Shown here: positions 34,400-43,874 of the stretch, piece after piece | Position numbering within the stretch: the stretch's first letter is position 1 | Layout: each line of letters opens with the position of its first letter | Assembly: GCA_902775385.1 (NCBI GenBank) | Contig: CACYMI010000003.1 | Location: 1-64,000 of the forward strand | Direction of reading: 5' to 3' | DNA length: 64,000 nucleotides | DNA from: an uncultured Bacteroidales bacterium | Lineage (GTDB): Bacteria > Bacteroidota > Bacteroidia > Bacteroidales > Bacteroidaceae | Translations under genes and position numbers: made by a program | Notes under the pieces: generated by a model | What the model was told of the DNA's origin: nothing | The model's input: the letters and a program-made list of their open reading frames with translations, nothing else | Database searches by the model: none

Positions 34400-37327
34400 T
34401 CAGTAACCAAATACTTCGTGAGCCGTCAGCGTCTTCACATTACCCAGGCGCTGCAGTTCTTCAGTAGAGAGCCCCTTCGGGTCACCTGCAAAAACACTGC
34501 GGTAATGCAGCCCCTTCACATTAGCTTTCTGAAAGCTGACGATATCCTGCAGCGTAATATCCTGCAACTGCTCATAGATTTTCTTACGCACATCATAGTC
34601 AATACCCAGGTCCCTGGCATTGAAATAAGTAGTGAAGTAGGCGGTACCGTTCACACGCTCCGTGCTCAACTGAGTCAGTACACCCTTCTTGGCCACATCG
34701 TATGAAGTCTGGCTCACAGGCATATTATTCACGATATCGTCAAACACCTCAATGCACTCCTTCAACTTGTCATTCTGGCTCTGGATAGTGGTAGTGAAGG
34801 TACAGAACTGGTCCTTGTAGCCAGGCATAATATAGTGCGCGGCGGCACCGTAACAGAGGCTGCGCTTCTCACGCATTTCCTGGAACACCACCGTATTCAT
34901 ACCAGCGCCGAAGTAGTTGTTATACATATAGGCCAACCCCAGTTTAGACTCATCCCATGGCATGGCATTGCAGGCATACTGGCTCATTACAAAGCTAGCC
35001 GTACCGTTATATGGGAATATAAAGCACTCATTCCCGTTAGTTTTCAGCATATCGGGAACACGCATTCCAGGCACTACGGCCAGCGTAGCCTCTGACTGAT
35101 GCCCGTTATTGAGAAGCGTAAGCAAGTCTGCGGACTCCATCGGGCCGTAATAGGTAACCATATGCTCGTATTGACGGAAACTGCGGATAAGGGAAACCAA
35201 CTTTGCGCCCATGCCAGTGGCATTACGCAATTCATCATCCGTAAGTTCCAGCTCCACGCCAGGCAGACCGTAATACAGATAGCGGCGCAGGAACTGGCTA
35301 TAGGCATCAAACATATTCAGGATATTCTGCCGCTCTTGCAACTTGGTGATAATCAGGTTCTGCAATGCCACGCTGTCAGGCTTGGCAGATGACAGCACTT
35401 TCTCCATCAGCGCCACCGCCTTGTCCATATTCTCCTGCAAACCGGTCAACGATACCGTTGTGGTACGCATGTTACAGCTGATATCAAAATGGCAGCCCAA
35501 CTGATAGAAGGCCTGCTGAATCTCCTCGGCAGTCATACTGTCCGTACCCAAGTAGCCGATATAGTCGGCAGCCAGCGGAATGTAGCGGTTCATCCCACCG
35601 TCAAGTTCAGATGTCGTACCTATATCAAAGCGGTAGTTCAGGGTGAACAGACTGTTCAGCACATTCTTGCGATAAAGAACAGGAATGTCAGCCTTGGCCT
35701 TCAGATAAGTGATATCCTTATTCAGATCCACAAACACGGGTTCTATGGGCTTAACTTCAGCATCCATAATCTCACGGGCAAAAGCACTGACCGAATCCCG
35801 GTTCATCTGAATAGGCGTGATGGCAGGCTTCTGTACAGGCTTAACATCCTTATCCTCACCCTGACGTTTGTAAACGCATACATAGTTGCTGGTCTTCAGG
35901 TGTTTGCGGGCAAAAGCCACAATATCATCCTTGGAGAGTTTCTCTATTCTCCCCAGTTTATTCACCTCATCAGCCCAGTCCACATCATTTACAAAGGCAT
36001 CCACATACTTCATGGCCCTCTCCGAGTTTTCCTCAAGCATATGCTGCTCTGCCAGTTTCTTTTCAGTGATAATACCCTTGACCAGGTCATCGGAGAAGTC
36101 ACCTTTCTTCAGTTTCTCCACCTCCTGAAGCAGCAGTTCGCGCAGGCTCTCCAATGACTGGCCCGGCTGAGGCATAGCCACCAGCACCAAAACCGAATAA
36201 TCACAGTACGGGATCATATCACTCTCACTGGCTACCACACGCTGTGGCAGGTTCAGGTCCAAATCCAGCAGACCGGCCTTACCGTTGTGAAGCACTTGGG
36301 TAAGCAAAGCCAGTGTATCATTCTGGTGGCTGCTGATACCCTCAAATCGCCAAGTCAGAGCCACAGACTCAGGATTCGGAGTCACAACCTCCCTCTCTAC
36401 CGTCTCAGTCAGCTCAGGCTGCGGCTCAATCTCAGGCTGTTTCAAGTCAGGATTCATCTCCCAGTCGCCAAAGTACTTGGTAATAAGGTCCATGGCCTCA
36501 TCGGGATCAAAGTCACCGCTCATACAGATAGCCACATTATTGGGAACATAGTACTGACGGAAGAAGGCCATGATATTCTTCAGGCTGGGATTCTTCAGAT
36601 GCTCACCCAGGCCAATCACCGAGTGATTGTAGGGATGAGTAGGTGTCAGAGCGCCGAAGATAGCATTCGACAGTTTGTCCCAATCGCTGTTCAGGTACTT
36701 GTTATACTCCTCATATACAGCCTCCAGCTCAGTATGGAAGCCACGCAGCACCATATTCTTGAAACGGTCAGACTGCACCTTGGCCCAGTTCTCCAGCTGA
36801 TTGCTGGGGATATCCTCCATATATACCGTCTGGTCATTGCTGGTAAAGGCATTGCTGCCGTCACTGCCTATATTGGCCATTACTTTGTCATATTCATTAG
36901 GAATGAAATAAGTACTGGCCTCATAGCTTATACTGTCTATCTGATGATAGATAGCCTTACGCTCTTCGGGATCAGTTGTAACCCGGTACACCTCATACAG
37001 ATCGGATATCTTGTCCAGCAGAACCTTCTCCTCCTCATAGTTGGTTGTACCCAGGTTGGTACTCCCCTTGAACATCATATGCTCCAGGTAGTGAGCCAGA
37101 CCAGTCGTCTCCATTGGCTCATGCTTACTGCCGGCATGAACGGCAATATATGTCTGAATACGGGGCTGCTCCTTATTAACGGACATATATACCTTCAGTC
37201 CGTTAGGCAAAGTGTACATCTTGGTATTCAAAGGGTCATTCTTCACTGTCTGATACTCATACTTCTGTTTGCAACCCGTCAGGCAAAGAAGGGTCAGTAC
37301 GGCAATTAACTTAGTTGTTGTTTTCAT
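34400..37327 (-). CDS. Lipoprotein zinc peptidase of family M16 (pitrilysin-like)
   Basis: 975 residues from ATG 37327. MKTTTKLIAVLTLLCLTGCK is a lipoprotein signal (LTGC). The inverted zinc motif is GLAHYLEHMMFKGSTN (HxxEH) near residue 78, with the downstream Glu ligand expected in ELEAVYEEYNKYL. Four M16 modules are suggested by length: active half about 40-500, inactive second half about 530-970. The family degrades peptides in the periplasm or on the surface, such as processed signal and substrate fragments. It lies between smpB and metH with short gaps. Confidence 0.92.
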   Translation of the reverse strand: MKTTTKLIAVLTLLCLTGCKQKYEYQTVKNDPLNTKMYTLPNGLKVYMSVNKEQPRIQTYIAVHAGSKHEPMETTGLAHYLEHMMFKGSTNLGTTNYEEEKVLLDKISDLYEVYRVTTDPEERKAIYHQIDSISYEASTYFIPNEYDKVMANIGSDGSNAFTSNDQTVYMEDIPSNQLENWAKVQSDRFKNMVLRGFHTELEAVYEEYNKYLNSDWDKLSNAIFGALTPTHPYNHSVIGLGEHLKNPSLKNIMAFFRQYYVPNNVAICMSGDFDPDEAMDLITKYFGDWEMNPDLKQPEIEPQPELTETVEREVVTPNPESVALTWRFEGISSHQNDTLALLTQVLHNGKAGLLDLDLNLPQRVVASESDMIPYCDYSVLVLVAMPQPGQSLESLRELLLQEVEKLKKGDFSDDLVKGIITEKKLAEQHMLEENSERAMKYVDAFVNDVDWADEVNKLGRIEKLSKDDIVAFARKHLKTSNYVCVYKRQGEDKDVKPVQKPAITPIQMNRDSVSAFAREIMDAEVKPIEPVFVDLNKDITYLKAKADIPVLYRKNVLNSLFTLNYRFDIGTTSELDGGMNRYIPLAADYIGYLGTDSMTAEEIQQAFYQLGCHFDISCNMRTTTVSLTGLQENMDKAVALMEKVLSSAKPDSVALQNLIITKLQERQNILNMFDAYSQFLRRYLYYGLPGVELELTDDELRNATGMGAKLVSLIRSFRQYEHMVTYYGPMESADLLTLLNNGHQSEATLAVVPGMRVPDMLKTNGNECFIFPYNGTASFVMSQYACNAMPWDESKLGLAYMYNNYFGAGMNTVVFQEMREKRSLCYGAAAHYIMPGYKDQFCTFTTTIQSQNDKLKECIEVFDDIVNNMPVSQTSYDVAKKGVLTQLSTERVNGTAYFTTYFNARDLGIDYDVRKKIYEQLQDITLQDIVSFQKANVKGLHYRSVFAGDPKGLSTEELQRLGNVKTLTAHEVFGY

Positions 37328-37358
37328 TTGATTCAATAAATGTGTGTATTGTAACAAG

Positions 37359-37835
37359 TCATAAATTCTTCTTGAACTGACGGGCCATATCCCTGCGGTC
37401 CTCCTTCTCTTTCAGCGTCTCGCGCTTGTCATACTCCTTCTTACCGCGGCAGATGTGAATATCCAGTTTGGCCCTGCCGTTATCGTCAATAAAAAGCAAC
37501 ACGGGCACAATACTGAATCCGGGCGCCTTCACCGCCGACTGAATCTTCCGGATTTCCTTGCGGTTCAGCAGCAGCTTGCGATCACGCCTTTCCACATGAT
37601 TATTATAAGAGCCCTGCTCGTATTGGGCTATATACATATTCTTCACCCACACCTCGTCATGGTGGATGAAACAATAAGTATCCACCAGGCTGGCCTTACC
37701 CTTGCGGATACTCTTAATCTCAGTACCGGTCAGCACAATACCGGCCGTGTACTTGTCCAGTAGCAGATAGTCAAACTCAGCTTTTTTGTTCTTGATATTG
37801 ACGCTACCTTTGCTTTCGATCTTGGATTTAGCCAC
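37359..37835 (-). CDS. smpB: SsrA-binding protein SmpB
   Basis: 158 residues. [40 protein letters not shown] near residue 33, [20 protein letters not shown], the [20 protein letters not shown] motif and the basic C-terminal tail [10 protein letters not shown]. Delivers tmRNA to stalled ribosomes (trans-translation). First gene of the smpB-M16-metH run; I did not find a clear -7 box in the short gap upstream, and the tmRNA gene itself is not in the window. Confidence 0.96.
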   Translation of the reverse strand: MAKSKIESKGSVNIKNKKAEFDYLLLDKYTAGIVLTGTEIKSIRKGKASLVDTYCFIHHDEVWVKNMYIAQYEQGSYNNHVERRDRKLLLNRKEIRKIQSAVKAPGFSIVPVLLFIDDNGRAKLDIHICRGKKEYDKRETLKEKEDRRDMARQFKKNL

Positions 37836-37859
37836 GAAATCTGAATTTAGGGTTAGAAA

Positions 37860-37894
37860 CTCCCCGCTACGGATATGCGGTCCTTAGCGGGGAG
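37860..37894 (-). terminator. Intrinsic terminator after the DUF1573 gene
   Basis: A GC-rich stem (37860-37868 with 37886-37894) followed on the minus strand by TTTCT, downstream of the DUF1573 stop. Confidence 0.6.
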
Positions 37895-37925
37895 GAAAGA
37901 TTATTCAGTTATGGGGCAGGAGCAA

Positions 37926-38366
37926 TTACTGCTCCATATCACCTTCAATAATCAGACGTGTAACCTCCGTAACAGCATTGGAACGGACAGTAACAGTCTT
38001 CTGGAAATGACCGGGGAATTTATCAGTACCGTTGTATGTAACATCGATAACACCCGTATCGCCCGGCTTGACCGGTTCCTTGGTGAAGGTAGGAACGGTG
38101 CAGCCGCAACTGGCAAAGGCCTGATGGATTACCAGCGGAGCGGTACCTGTGTTCTTAAAACGGAAACTGCATTTCACAATTGGGTTTGAGGCACTGAACT
38201 TGCCGAAGTTATGACGCAGTGTGTCAAATTTAATCTCAGCATAGTTTTCCGCCTTCGTAGTACCGGTGACTTTCACCTCACTGGTACTTACTTTCTGTCT
38301 CTGAACCTGAGCATCGGCAACCGATGCGGTCATCACACATAGAACTATAATCAGTATTCTTTTCAT
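37926..38366 (-). CDS. DUF1573 periplasmic protein
   Basis: 146 residues from ATG 38366; an upstream ATG at 38375 is possible. MKRILIIVLCVMTASVADAQ is a signal peptide. Mature part is one immunoglobulin-like DUF1573 domain: AEIKFDTLRHNFGKFSASNP, VKCSFRFKNTGTAPLVIHQA, FASCGCTVPTFTKEPVKPGD with a Cys pair, and NAVTEVTRLIIEGDM. The family is abundant in Bacteroidota and related to choice-of-anchor and ASPM-like beta-sandwiches; function unknown, probably structural or carbohydrate-envelope related. Own promoter at 38389. Confidence 0.88.
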   Translation of the reverse strand: MKRILIIVLCVMTASVADAQVQRQKVSTSEVKVTGTTKAENYAEIKFDTLRHNFGKFSASNPIVKCSFRFKNTGTAPLVIHQAFASCGCTVPTFTKEPVKPGDTGVIDVTYNGTDKFPGHFQKTVTVRSNAVTEVTRLIIEGDMEQ

Positions 38367-38388
38367 CTGTCTCATGTTTTTGTCAGCG

Positions 38389-38396
38389 CAAAGATA
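38389..38396 (-). promoter_or_regulatory. -7 promoter box for the DUF1573 gene
   Basis: Minus-strand TATCTTTG, 22 bases upstream of the ATG at 38366. Confidence 0.55.
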
Positions 38397-38471
38397 ATGC
38401 GATTTCCTGAAATTAAGGTTCTCTTGTACAAGAAAAATATGCTTATTAGCTTATTATTTAAGATATTTTTG

Positions 38472-38479
38472 TACTTTTG
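38472..38479 (+). promoter_or_regulatory. -7 promoter box for ruvC
   Basis: TACTTTTG, 32 bases upstream of the TTG start at 38512. Confidence 0.55.
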
Positions 38480-38511
38480 CACACTAAAAAGAACGGTTTA
38501 AGACAAAAATT

Positions 38512-39066
38512 TTGGAAAAGATAATCCTAGGCATCGACCCCGGCACCAACATCATGGGCTATGGAGTCCTGAAAGTAACGGACCGCAGCGCCCGGATGGA
38601 AGCCCTGGGAGTAATAGACCTTCGCAAGTACGAAGACCATTACCTCAAGCTGGGCCACATCTTCGAGCGGGTAAGCGGCATCATCGAATCCTATCTGCCG
38701 GACGAGATGGCCATCGAAGCTCCCTTCTTCGGCAAAAACGTACAGAGCATGCTCAAGCTCGGACGCGCACAGGGAACCGCTATGGCAGCAGCCATCCACC
38801 GGCAGGTGCCTATCACCGAATACGCCCCCACCAAGATTAAGATGGCTATCACCGGCAACGGTAATGCCAGCAAGGAGCAGGTGGCGGATATGCTTCGCCG
38901 GATGCTCAAGCTTGACAAGCAAGAGATGGGCAAGTACCTTGACGCGACCGACGCCTTAGGCGCGGCCTACTGCCACTTCCTGCAGATGAACCGTCCGCAA
39001 ACCGATGTCAAGTACCGTTCCTGGAAAGACTTCGCATCCAAAAACAAAGACCGGATAAATGATTAA
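38512..39066 (+). CDS. ruvC: Crossover junction endodeoxyribonuclease RuvC
   Basis: 184 residues beginning at TTG (38512). That start gives the canonical N-terminus MEKIILGIDPGTNIMGYG with the first catalytic Asp; the next ATG would remove it. The other acidic residues are in MAIEAPFFGKNV and YLDATDALGAAYCHF. Resolves Holliday junctions with RuvAB in the cytoplasm. The next gene overlaps its 3' end by 8 bases. Confidence 0.96.
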   Translation: MEKIILGIDPGTNIMGYGVLKVTDRSARMEALGVIDLRKYEDHYLKLGHIFERVSGIIESYLPDEMAIEAPFFGKNVQSMLKLGRAQGTAMAAAIHRQVPITEYAPTKIKMAITGNGNASKEQVADMLRRMLKLDKQEMGKYLDATDALGAAYCHFLQMNRPQTDVKYRSWKDFASKNKDRIND

Positions 39067-40585
39067 GATAACAAACGGAATAACACGCCACCCGGACTGG
39101 CGGATGGCAGAGCCCATCAACCTAGAGATCCGGCAAGGCGAGCAGATAGCCATTGCAGGTGACAACGCAGCCGGAAAAAGCCGGCTTATAGAAGTCCTGA
39201 CAGGACACTATCCACTGCTTATGAACGAAGTCTGGTACGACTTCTCCCCCAGCCCCCTGCGGATGGTCAGCGAGAACCTGAAATATATCACCTTCCGTGA
39301 TTCATACGGCGACACAGACGGGACCTATTACTATCAGCAGCGATGGAACCAGCATGACATAGACGAGAACACCCCCACCGTAGGACAGCTCCTGCGGGAA
39401 GCCTTCCGTCAAGCCGACGAATCCATCGGTCGCGGACTCTCCGAAGAAGAACAGCAGGCAGCCCGACAGCAGCGTACAGAACTCAGAAATAAGCTTACAC
39501 ACATATTTCACCTGAATGACTTGATGGATAAATACATCATCTCACTCAGCAGTGGCGAACTGCGTAAGTTTCAACTTACCAAGACACTCGGCACCGGCCC
39601 CCGCGTTCTCATCATGGACAACCCCTTCATCGGCTTGGATGCCCAGACCCGTGACCAGCTGAGAGATCTGTTGGAACAACTTACAAGAGAAACATACCTG
39701 CTTATCATACTGGTACTTAGCAAGGTTGATGAAATCCCTGACTTTATCACACATGTCATCCCCGTAGAGGAACTGCACATACTGCCCAAGATAACGTTAC
39801 AGGATTACCGCCGAAAACTACAGCAACAGAAACTCCCCACACTCTCATCCCGGAAACGCGAATGGATACACAGCCTGCCTTATAAGGATCTGAAAAAAGA
39901 AGACTTCTATCCACAGAACGGAGAAGAAATCCTCCGGTTCAGCAATGTAAGCATCCGCTACGGTGCACGCACCATATTAAAGGAACTCAACTGGACCGTC
40001 AACGAAGGTCAGAAGTGGGCACTCAGCGGCGAGAACGGAGCCGGCAAAAGTACCTTGCTCAGTCTGGTATGTGCCGACAACCCGCAAGCCTATGCGTGTG
40101 ACATCCGTCTCTTCGGCCACCGCCGCGGCTCAGGCGAAAGCATCTGGCAGATTAAGCGGCACATCGGATACGTCAGCCCCGAAATGCACCGTGCCTACCT
40201 CAAAGACCTCCCTGCCATCGATATCGTAGCCAGCGGCCTCACCGATTCAGTAGGTCTCTATACCCGCCCCAAGCCCGAACAGAAACAGATCTGTCTCCAT
40301 TGGATGAGCATCTTCGGAATAGAACACCTCGCTGACCGCACCTTCCTCAAACTCAGCAGCGGCGAACAGCGCCTCTGTCTCCTGGCCCGCGCCTTTGTCA
40401 AGGATCCCGAACTGCTGATACTGGATGAACCCCTGCACGGACTCGACCTCAGGAACCGTGCCCTTGTCAAGGACATCATCGACACCTTCTGCAGCCGCCC
40501 GCACAAAACCCTCGTAATGGTAACACATTATCAGGAGGAATTCCCCCGCTGCATCACCCACAGCCTCTTCTTGAGGAAAAACTGA
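39059..40585 (+). CDS. Double ABC ATPase, ModF/PhrA-like
   Basis: 508 residues with two complete ABC domains and no membrane helices. Domain 1 (about 1-240): Walker A AGDNAAGKSRLIEVLTG, signature LSSGELRKFQLTKTLG, Walker B VLIMDNPFIGLDAQ, in which the catalytic Glu is Asn. Domain 2 (about 280-508): Walker A SGENGAGKSTLLSLVCADNP, signature LSSGEQRLCLLARAF, Walker B LLILDEPLHGLDLRN. Such proteins are often annotated as molybdate transport or photorepair proteins, but they lack a transporter partner, and the substrate is unknown. It overlaps ruvC, so DNA metabolism is suggested only by position. The two sites may be unequal, site 1 impaired. Confidence 0.85.
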   Translation: MIKITNGITRHPDWRMAEPINLEIRQGEQIAIAGDNAAGKSRLIEVLTGHYPLLMNEVWYDFSPSPLRMVSENLKYITFRDSYGDTDGTYYYQQRWNQHDIDENTPTVGQLLREAFRQADESIGRGLSEEEQQAARQQRTELRNKLTHIFHLNDLMDKYIISLSSGELRKFQLTKTLGTGPRVLIMDNPFIGLDAQTRDQLRDLLEQLTRETYLLIILVLSKVDEIPDFITHVIPVEELHILPKITLQDYRRKLQQQKLPTLSSRKREWIHSLPYKDLKKEDFYPQNGEEILRFSNVSIRYGARTILKELNWTVNEGQKWALSGENGAGKSTLLSLVCADNPQAYACDIRLFGHRRGSGESIWQIKRHIGYVSPEMHRAYLKDLPAIDIVASGLTDSVGLYTRPKPEQKQICLHWMSIFGIEHLADRTFLKLSSGEQRLCLLARAFVKDPELLILDEPLHGLDLRNRALVKDIIDTFCSRPHKTLVMVTHYQEEFPRCITHSLFLRKN

Positions 40586-40712
40586 GTCCGGATCAGGAGT
40601 CAGCGTTCAGAGTCAGGGAACAGAGACTGCTGATTTATGACAGTAGTGTACAAGTTAGAGACAGAAAGGTCATTTTAGCGTCTTTTCTTTCATTATTTAC
40701 GGAAGAAAAGGC

Positions 40713-40720
40713 TAACTTTG
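40713..40720 (+). promoter_or_regulatory. -7 promoter box for the decayed sensor gene
   Basis: TAACTTTG, 37 bases upstream of the ATG at 40758. It suggests the remnant may still be transcribed. Confidence 0.5.
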
Positions 40721-40757
40721 TGCCGTCATCTCAAATAAACTGACCAACTATCCGTAC

Positions 40758-42340
40758 ATGAGAATTAACCTGAAAATGAAACTCTTCCTGACATTATTTT
40801 TTTTCTTGAGGCAACTGCACAGGCACAGACCTGGCACTCAGTAAACATAAGGGACGGACTCTCATCCATGTTCGTACTGTCAGTATATCAGGACTGCCGG
40901 GGTTACATCTGGGCAGGCACCTACAGCGGACTAAGCATTCTGGACGGCAACGGATCCAAAGTAGCCTTTACAGACCGCCCCGAGGTAAAAGCCGCAGCCG
41001 GGGCCATGGTACTGGGGATAGGAGGCTCACAGGACGGATGCGTATGGATAAACACCAACTTCGGCATAGACTGCTGGAACATAGACACAGGCAGATATGA
41101 ACACCACCCACGGTTTTCAGGCAATTATCAGATGAGTGTCGGCCCCAAGGGGCAAGTAGTCATACTTACCCGGAACAAGGAATTTTACGCAAACAACGTC
41201 CGCCGGCATCGCTTCCAACCCATAACAGCGGAACCCGTAGATGTAAGGGACATACATGCCATGGACATAGACTCCACCGGCTGCTGGCGAATGATAACCG
41301 GCACACACACATCCGAATACCAGCTGAGCGAAAAAGATGACGGGCACATAACAGCCACCCTCATCCGCAGAACCATACACGAGGTAGGCCCCCTGGTAAG
41401 TGCCAAGGCAGACAACGGCAGTCTGCTCATGATAAACGCACAGGGCATCCTGTACCAAGGCGACCTCAGCGGCCGTCACGCCCGCATGATATGCCAGCTA
41501 AGCCCTAAGATGATGCAGAGCCAGCCCTATTCCGCCATACTGAAGGACGGTGAAGACTACCTGATAGGACTCTATGCCCGTGGCATATACCGCCTGAAAC
41601 GGACAGTGCAAGGCTACGCCGAGGAACCCACCCCACTGACCAGCGGCATCTTCGGTATCATACGTGATACCCGGCAGAACATCCTATGGGTAGCCACAGA
41701 CGGCGAGGGACTGCGCTACCTTACGCACGAACCTTATGAAATACATACCGAACCCTACAGCCGCCTGTCCTTCCCCGTCTCCGCCCCGATAAGAGCCATC
41801 CTTCAGGACAGCGACGGAAACCTATGGGCAGGCACCAAGGGCGACGGCATCATCCAATACCAGAACTACAGCCCCCAGCACATACAGGCCCGGCAATTCA
41901 CCCGTTCCAACAGCGGCCTGCTTCATAACTCGGTATATACCCTCAGTCAGGGCAGCCACGGAATCATCTGGATAGGCTCAGACGGCAAAGGCATCAACTA
42001 TTATGACCCACGGGAGCAGCTTATCAAACAACTGGATATCCAGCACCCGCATCTGCGATCAGTACACGCACTGACCCAGGTAAACACCCACGAGCTCATA
42101 GCCTGTACAGGCGGCGACGGCATCTTCAGGATACACCTGCAATGGAAAGAGGGCAAACCCCACGCCACCAGCCTGAGATAACTGTTTTATGACCCGCATC
42201 TGCCCACATCATCCAACTTCACCAGCGTAGCCCAGAGGGGAGAAACCCTATGGTTAGCCAACCGCGAGATAGGCATACGCAGCCTGAACCTGGACACCGA
42301 TAGTCCCGATACACATCCCGTCAGCAGTTCACTACACGCT
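40758..42340 (+). pseudogene. Decayed sensor part of a hybrid two-component system (beta-propeller domain)
   Basis: ATG at 40758 begins a signal peptide (MRINLKMKLFLTLFF) that shifts frame in a run of eight T at 40797-40804; the other frame continues LEATAQAQTWHSVNIRDGL and then SSMFVLSVYQDCRGYIWAGT. The rest is a chain of propeller-like repeats with the reg_prop pattern: DCRGYIWAGTYSGLSILDG, DGCVWINTNFGIDCWNIDTG, NILWVATDGEGLRYLTHEP, DGNLWAGTKGDGIIQYQNYS and HGIIWIGSDGKGINYYDPRE. These form the periplasmic sensor of SusR-like hybrid regulators. A TAA at 42179 interrupts it, the frame goes on with similar sequence to about 42330, and then nothing of a kinase follows. Confidence 0.8.
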
Positions 42341-43279
42341 GTGGTCTATGCTTGTGGCACACTCCGGTGTGACGGAACGGCTGCAGAAGGCACCACCCTC
42401 ACCTATGCCAACACTAACGGAGCCCAATATCAGCCCCACGTGTTTGACCAGGGTATCTGCCAAGTCTGCAGCGTTCCCGATGCCGAGTACCTCTACCCCA
42501 ACCGCCAGGGCTACTACCCCATCAGCACCCCCCAGGCCCTACGCTGGTTCGCCGCATACGTAGCCAGCAATCCCGCCCATGCCAGCCTGGACGCCCGCCT
42601 CACCGCCGACCTCAACATGCGGGGCATCCCCTTTGACGGAATCGGCTCCATCGCCGTCCCCTACAGCGGAGAATTTGACGGCGGCAGTCACACCATAGAC
42701 TACCTAACCATCCGGAAAACAGATCAGAACGGCGTAGGCTTCATCAATTCAGCCCATACCACCGCCTGGATACATGATCTCACCCTGAGCTCACATTTCG
42801 CCATCACCGGCTATCGGTATGTAGGCGGCATCATAGGCCATGTAAGCGGCCCGGAAGGCAGCATCATCCGGCTGGAACGCCTCGGCTTCGAGGGCACCCT
42901 CACCCTGAACAATAACGGCGGCGCCATCGTAGGCTGCATCCCCAATAACAACATCACAGCCCACCTCCGTTCATGCTACTCCGTCGGAAAGATAACCGGT
43001 ACCACAGAATGCGGAGCCCTCTCAGGCTGGAGCTCCTATGCCCGCCTAACCAACTGCTATGCCCGCGTCAACGGCTCGGGATGGGAAACAGGTCACGATG
43101 TGGTTCGCGGCTTCACCCCCGTATTCCGCAACTGCTACACCTACGGAGCCAAACAGACTGCCGAGGGCCTCAGCACTTTTACCCTCACCGAGATGCGCAA
43201 CGGCACCCTGTTACAGAACCTCAATGACCCCGCCTATACCCAAGTCACCGGCACCGATACTAATCCCAAGCTGAGGTAA
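42341..43279 (+). pseudogene. C-terminal part of a GLUG-repeat surface protein fused in frame to the sensor remnant
   Basis: The frame of the sensor remnant continues without stop to 43279 but the sequence type changes at about 42335. It contains CGTLRCDGTAAEGTTLTY, a CxxC-like segment VFDQGICQVCSVPDAE, then PISTPQALRWFAAYVASNPA and SYSGEFDGG-type text (PYSGEFDGGSHTIDYLTIRK), GGIIGHVSGPEGSIIRLERL and NCYARVNGSG. This is the GLUG/right-handed beta-helix pattern of Prevotella and Bacteroides secreted proteins. No start codon with signal peptide precedes it, so it looks like the 3' end of a gene joined to the sensor by deletion. Confidence 0.7.
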
Positions 43280-43451
43280 GAGAGCACTTCGTTCATAAAT
43301 ATTGTTTTTCGGTTTTTATTTCGTTATCTCAGAATTCATGCATATTTTTGCAGTAGGAATAAAAGTCTAATCAGGAAAGCGGTTTTAAAGGCGTTCTTCC
43401 CGATTTTTCAACCAAAGTGAAGAAGAGTCAATGAAAAAAGTATAATAAAAC

Positions 43452-43481
43452 GAAGGCCCTCATACTAAGATGAGAGCCTTC
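43452..43481 (-). terminator. Terminator of the winged-helix gene
   Basis: Stem 43452-43463 with 43470-43481 (one mismatch), followed on the minus strand by a T-rich stretch. Confidence 0.6.
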
Positions 43482-43527
43482 ATTTTATTTAAGATAATAA
43501 TTGGACTTTCCTATAGAGAAGTAGTGA

Positions 43528-43728
43528 TTACTTCAGGGAAAGAGTTAATGTCTTACCGTCTTCAACAACGTTCAGTTTATCCTCACGAAGTAACCAGCCC
43601 ATAGCCAAGTACAACTCCTTGTCACTCTTAAGACCGGCAATCTTCTTTACATCCTTGGATGCCAAGGTTCCATTCTCATTCAGTGCAGTCCAAACTGCGC
43701 CTGCAAGTGTACCTACTGTTCCTATCAT
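43528..43728 (-). CDS. Small winged helix-turn-helix protein (DUF2582-like)
   Basis: 66 residues: MIGTVGTLAGAVWTALNENG, then LKSDKELYLAMGWLLRED and a C-terminal beta wing VVEDGKTLTLSLK. It matches the small wHTH family called DUF2582 (PF10771). Members are single-domain and of unknown target; a nucleic-acid-binding role is likely. It has its own -7 box (43774) and terminator, so it is a free-standing transcription unit. Confidence 0.8.
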   Translation of the reverse strand: MIGTVGTLAGAVWTALNENGTLASKDVKKIAGLKSDKELYLAMGWLLREDKLNVVEDGKTLTLSLK

Positions 43729-43773
43729 AGTTTTCCTCTGTTAAAATTAATGAATATTTTTTATTATTCGGTG

Positions 43774-43781
43774 CAAAGGTA
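43774..43781 (-). promoter_or_regulatory. -7 promoter box for the winged-helix gene
   Basis: Minus-strand TACCTTTG, 45 bases upstream of the ATG at 43728. Confidence 0.55.
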
Positions 43782-43874
43782 ATCCAAAATTAACATTCTG
43801 GCATTAACTTGCAAAAGGAATATGTGATAAATGCTTAGTTTCTTGACACATATCAATTGAGAGTACGCAGATTC

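Noticed and set aside
36287..37309. Long antisense open frame (about 340 codons) opposite the M16 peptidase
   Set aside because: It lies fully inside a well-supported peptidase gene and encodes no recognisable domain; it reflects codon bias of the true frame.
39059..40585. ATP-binding part of a molybdate transporter (ModF)
   Set aside because: No permease or binding protein is nearby, and the two-domain protein overlaps ruvC; only a generic double ABC ATPase is supported.
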